Origin: DATJZH01 sp052146815
Lineage (GTDB): Bacteria; Actinomycetota; Actinomycetes; Streptosporangiales; Streptosporangiaceae
Reading direction: 5' to 3'
Assembly: GCA_052146815.1 (NCBI GenBank)
Contig: JBKQMG010000210.1
Coordinates: forward strand, 62,001-126,000
Length of the DNA stretch: 64,000 bases
Of the stretch, positions 61,770 to 64,000 are shown piece after piece. The notes below the pieces were generated by a model that was given only the letters and a program-made list of their open reading frames with translations, had not been told where the DNA came from and did no database searches. Position 1 is the stretch's first letter; the number at the start of each line of letters is the position of its first letter. Made by a program: the position numbers and the translations under genes.

Positions 61770-62828
61770 TTACGGGCGGCGCGGGCGGCGCAGGGCCTGC
61801 AGAGCAGACCTGAGCGACGAGCGCCGGGCCGCCCGGACCGCCGGGTCCTGGGCGTCCGCGCGTTCCGCCACATACAGGTCCGGCTCCAGGAAGATCAGCT
61901 GCGCGATGGGGACGGCGGACCGGATCCGCCGCTCGGCCGCGTCGATGGCCCCGGCGATGACGGCCGCGGAGTCCGCGCGGCGCACCGCGATCTTCGCGGC
62001 CACCAGCAGCGTCTCCGGCCCGACATGCATGGTGCGCAGGTGAATCACGCGCTCCACCTCGGGGGCATCCTCGATGGCCGCGACAATGGCCGCCTCGGCG
62101 CCGGCGCTCGCCGACTCTCCGATCAGCAGGCTCTTCATCTCGACAGCTAGGATCACCGCGACGCACCCGAGCAGAATGCCGACAGCCAGGGAGCCGGCCC
62201 CGTCCCACCGGCCATTGCCGGTAATGGTGGTCAGGGTCACGCCGAGGAGAGCGAAGAACAGGCCGACGAGCGCGGCGGCGTCCTCCAGCAGCACGGTCGG
62301 CAGTTCGGGCGCCTTGGCGTGCCGGATGAAGCTCGGCCAGCCACTGCGGCCGCGGGAGCGATTGGACTCCCTGATCGCAGTGCGGAACGAGAACCCCTCG
62401 AGGCCGAAGGCGACGGCGAGCACGGCGAACGCCACGACCGGCGAACTGACGTGCTCGGGATGGGAGATCCGCTGAATGCCCTCGTAGACGGAGAACAGGG
62501 CCCCGACGGTGAAGAGCACGACGGCCACGATGAAGGCATAGAAGTAGCGCTCAGCGCCGAAGCCGAACTGGTGTTCCTCGGTCTCCGCGCGCCGCGCCCG
62601 GCTTCTGCCGAGCAGCAGGAGCGCCTCATTACCCGAGTCGGCCACTGAATGGATGGACTCGGCCAGCATCGAGGCCGACCCGGTGATGAAAAAGGCGACA
62701 AATTTGGTCGCGGCAATCCCCAGGTTCGCCCCCAGCGCCGCGAGGACCGTCCGCTTGCCGCCGCCTTGACTCTCGCCGCCAGGTCCGGCCGCCGGACGAC
62801 TGTCCGCCGGCGCGTCGTCAGCGCTGAT
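61770..62828 (-). CDS. Cation diffusion facilitator transporter (start codon unclear)
   Basis: A divalent-metal/H+ antiporter of the CDF family. Metal-site motifs: ESIHSVADSGNEALLLLG in TM2 and VLLEDAAALVGLFFALLGVT in TM5; the C-terminal cytoplasmic domain includes VIHLRTMHVGPETLLVAAKI. The first in-frame ATG (62669) would give 299 aa and cut off TM1, yet the same frame codes for a good TM1 upstream: LAALGANLGIAATKFVAFFI. That extension has no ATG, GTG or TTG. The best Shine-Dalgarno (AGGACAGG, 62845-62838) lies 9 nt before an ATC at 62828, so the 5' end is given there. Follows Trm112 by 29 bp. Confidence 0.75.
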   Translation of the reverse strand: MSADDAPADSRPAAGPGGESQGGGKRTVLAALGANLGIAATKFVAFFITGSASMLAESIHSVADSGNEALLLLGRSRARRAETEEHQFGFGAERYFYAFIVAVVLFTVGALFSVYEGIQRISHPEHVSSPVVAFAVLAVAFGLEGFSFRTAIRESNRSRGRSGWPSFIRHAKAPELPTVLLEDAAALVGLFFALLGVTLTTITGNGRWDGAGSLAVGILLGCVAVILAVEMKSLLIGESASAGAEAAIVAAIEDAPEVERVIHLRTMHVGPETLLVAAKIAVRRADSAAVIAGAIDAAERRIRSAVPIAQLIFLEPDLYVAERADAQDPAVRAARRSSLRSALQALRRPRRP

Positions 62829-62857
62829 GACTACCGACCTGTCCTGCGCGGCGGCGG

Positions 62858-63034
62858 CTAGCCCGCCGCGGGATCGCGCGCCTCGTCAATCAGCAGAACC
62901 GGGATGCCGTCGCGGACCGGGAACGCCAGGCCGTCCGGCCCGGTGCAGACCAGTTCGCCGGCTGCCTCGTCTGCCCGCAGGGGCGAATGACATTTCGGGC
63001 AGGCCAGAATGTCGAGCAGCCAGTCATCGATCAT
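62858..63034 (-). CDS. Trm112-family zinc-ribbon protein
   Basis: A 58-aa protein with LLDILACPKCHSPLRADEAA (Cys pair CPKC near residue 10) and LVCTGPDGLAFPVRDGIPVL, the Trm112/YcaR fold. In eukaryotes Trm112 activates methyltransferases; bacterial relatives are of unknown role. ATG 63034 with GGGAGAGGAGAG upstream is preferred to the longer 81-aa form. Only one Cys pair plus one Cys is present. Located after manB as in other actinobacteria. Confidence 0.85.
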   Translation of the reverse strand: MIDDWLLDILACPKCHSPLRADEAAGELVCTGPDGLAFPVRDGIPVLLIDEARDPAAG

Positions 63035-63102
63035 CACAGTGCTCTCCTCTCCCGCGTGGTCACAGTCCGGCGGCCGCGCTGACAGCGCTCGCCCGGAGGT
63101 CA

Positions 63103-64000
63103 TCAGCCCTGTGCCTGCCCGCTGTCCTCGCCCACGATGCGCAGGACGTCATCCCGGATGCCGGCGAGCGTGGCACCGTCGGCGGCCTCCACGTTGAGCC
63201 GCAGCAGCGGCTCGGTGTTGGACGGCCGCAGGTTGAACCACCAGTTCTCGCTGCTGACCGTGAGGCCGTCGAGGTCATCCGTGCTGATGCCAGGGCGTCC
63301 GGCGTAAGCCCGGCTGACCCGGGCGGCCGCGGCCGCCTGGTCACTCACCTCGCTGTTGATCTCGCCGGTCGCGACGTACCGGGAGTATTCGGCGAGCATC
63401 GGCGACAGCGGCCCGGCCTGGGACCCGAGCGCGGACAGCACATGCAGGGCCGCGAGCATGCCCGAGTCAGCGAACCAGAAATCCCGGAAGTAGAAGTGTC
63501 CCGAGTGCTCGCCGCCGAACACCGCACCGGTCTGCGCCATCCGCTCCTTGATGAACGAATGCCCGACCCTGGTCCGGACCGGCGTGCCGCCCCGCTCGGA
63601 AATGATCTCGGGCACGGCACGGGAAGTGATCAGGTTGTGAATGATCGTCGCGCCCGGCTCCCTCTCCAGCGACCTGGCGGCGATCAGCGCGGTGAGCACG
63701 GAAGGCGAGACGATCTCGCCGCGCTCGTCCACCACGAAGCAGCGGTCAGCATCGCCGTCGAAGGCCAGGCCGATGTCGGCCCCGGACGCGGTCACCGCCA
63801 GCTGCAGGTCGGCCAGGTTGGCCGGGTCGAGGGGATTCGCCTCGTGGTTCGGGAAGGTGCCGTCAAGCTCGAAGTACAGCGGCACCGTCTCGATCGGCAG
63901 GCCTTCGAAGACCTTCGGCACTGTGTAGCCGGCCATGCCGTTCCCGGCATCCACGGCCACCTTCAGGGGGCGGATGCCCGACAGGTCCACCAGGGTCTTC
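63103..64000 (-). CDS. manB: Phosphomannomutase/phosphoglucomutase (5' end outside window)
   Basis: The C-terminal ~299 aa of an alpha-D-phosphohexomutase, cut by the right edge. Present: the metal loop FDGDADRCFV, the sugar-binding loop GGEHSGHFYF and the phosphate-binding loop RPSNTEPLLRLNVE. The N-terminal phosphoserine loop is off the window. It interconverts mannose-6-P and mannose-1-P (or the glucose pair), feeding GDP-mannose and glycan synthesis. Its 3' end is 68 bp before the Trm112 start. Confidence 0.9.
   Translation of the reverse strand, partial: KTLVDLSGIRPLKVAVDAGNGMAGYTVPKVFEGLPIETVPLYFELDGTFPNHEANPLDPANLADLQLAVTASGADIGLAFDGDADRCFVVDERGEIVSPSVLTALIAARSLEREPGATIIHNLITSRAVPEIISERGGTPVRTRVGHSFIKERMAQTGAVFGGEHSGHFYFRDFWFADSGMLAALHVLSALGSQAGPLSPMLAEYSRYVATGEINSEVSDQAAAAARVSRAYAGRPGISTDDLDGLTVSSENWWFNLRPSNTEPLLRLNVEAADGATLAGIRDDVLRIVGEDSGQAQG

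Overview
The window is 64 kb of very GC-rich chromosomal DNA with strong third-position G/C bias and many GTG/TTG starts. It is from a filamentous-type high-GC actinobacterium. Marker genes are mtrA-mtrB-lpqB, the two-subunit RecBCD substitute AdnA/AdnB, actinobacterial moeZ, an Rv3235-family gene beside secA, and two genes of coenzyme-F420 enzyme families. Gene order from adnB through moeZ, secA, hpf, lpqB, mtrBA and ahcY to manB follows, from memory, the Rv3201c-Rv3257c interval of Mycobacterium tuberculosis and the SCO3005-SCO3028 interval of Streptomyces. I cannot fix the genus. No tRNA, rRNA, CRISPR array, transposase or prophage gene was seen.

Layout. 1-11.3 kb is an accessory segment: a DinB-like protein, a PatB/MalY-type C-S lyase, a secreted protein, an ABC permease remnant next to a MerR-type promoter, a TetR-controlled drug-export-type ABC operon with a readable promoter/operator, a PHP metallohydrolase, a secreted BNR-repeat protein, and a divergent F420-type reductase/TetR pair. 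11.3-18.3 kb holds a decayed secreted-protein fragment and then a five-gene ethylmalonyl-CoA pathway operon (ccr, ecm, mcl, mch, mcd) that turns crotonyl-CoA plus CO2 into glyoxylate and propionyl-CoA precursors. 18.3-23.6 kb holds a broken PIN-type toxin/antitoxin pair, an LLM oxidoreductase, NudC, an M20 dipeptidase, a thiamine-binding protein and a decayed winged-helix regulator. 23.7-35.3 kb holds adnB-adnA, an orphan mycosin-like protease operon ending in an alkyltransferase-like gene, moeZ and an Rv3235-family gene. 35.4-47 kb is core: secA, a membrane protein, an AlkX-type glycosylase, an orphan NarL-type regulator, hpf with a structured leader, lpqB, mtrB and mtrA. 47-58 kb holds mtnA and an envelope module (membrane protein with QPGYG repeats, DUF4129, DUF4350, MoxR, DUF58, SpoIIM, RDD, two PH-domain proteins). 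58.3-64 kb holds two adenosylhomocysteinase-family genes, a MerR regulator, a CDF transporter, Trm112 and the 3' part of manB.

How genes work together. The ABC operon and the moxR/DUF58 operon are translationally coupled through 4-bp stop/start overlaps. MtrAB-LpqB, SecA, the mycosin-like protease and the MoxR/DUF58/SpoIIM/RDD/PH group all act at the envelope. S-adenosyl metabolism is represented by ahcY, its divergent neighbour and mtnA.

Most interesting points. (1) The gene directly after ahcY encodes a short, archaeal-like homologue that keeps the NAD-binding fold but has lost three active-site positions, so it may be a pseudoenzyme or a new-specificity enzyme. (2) Ccr keeps all four CO2-pocket residues at the reference positions. 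(3) A two-tier hairpin lies in the hpf leader. (4) Four separate gene remnants mark accessory junctions. (5) The CDF transporter gene lacks a canonical start codon for its first membrane helix.
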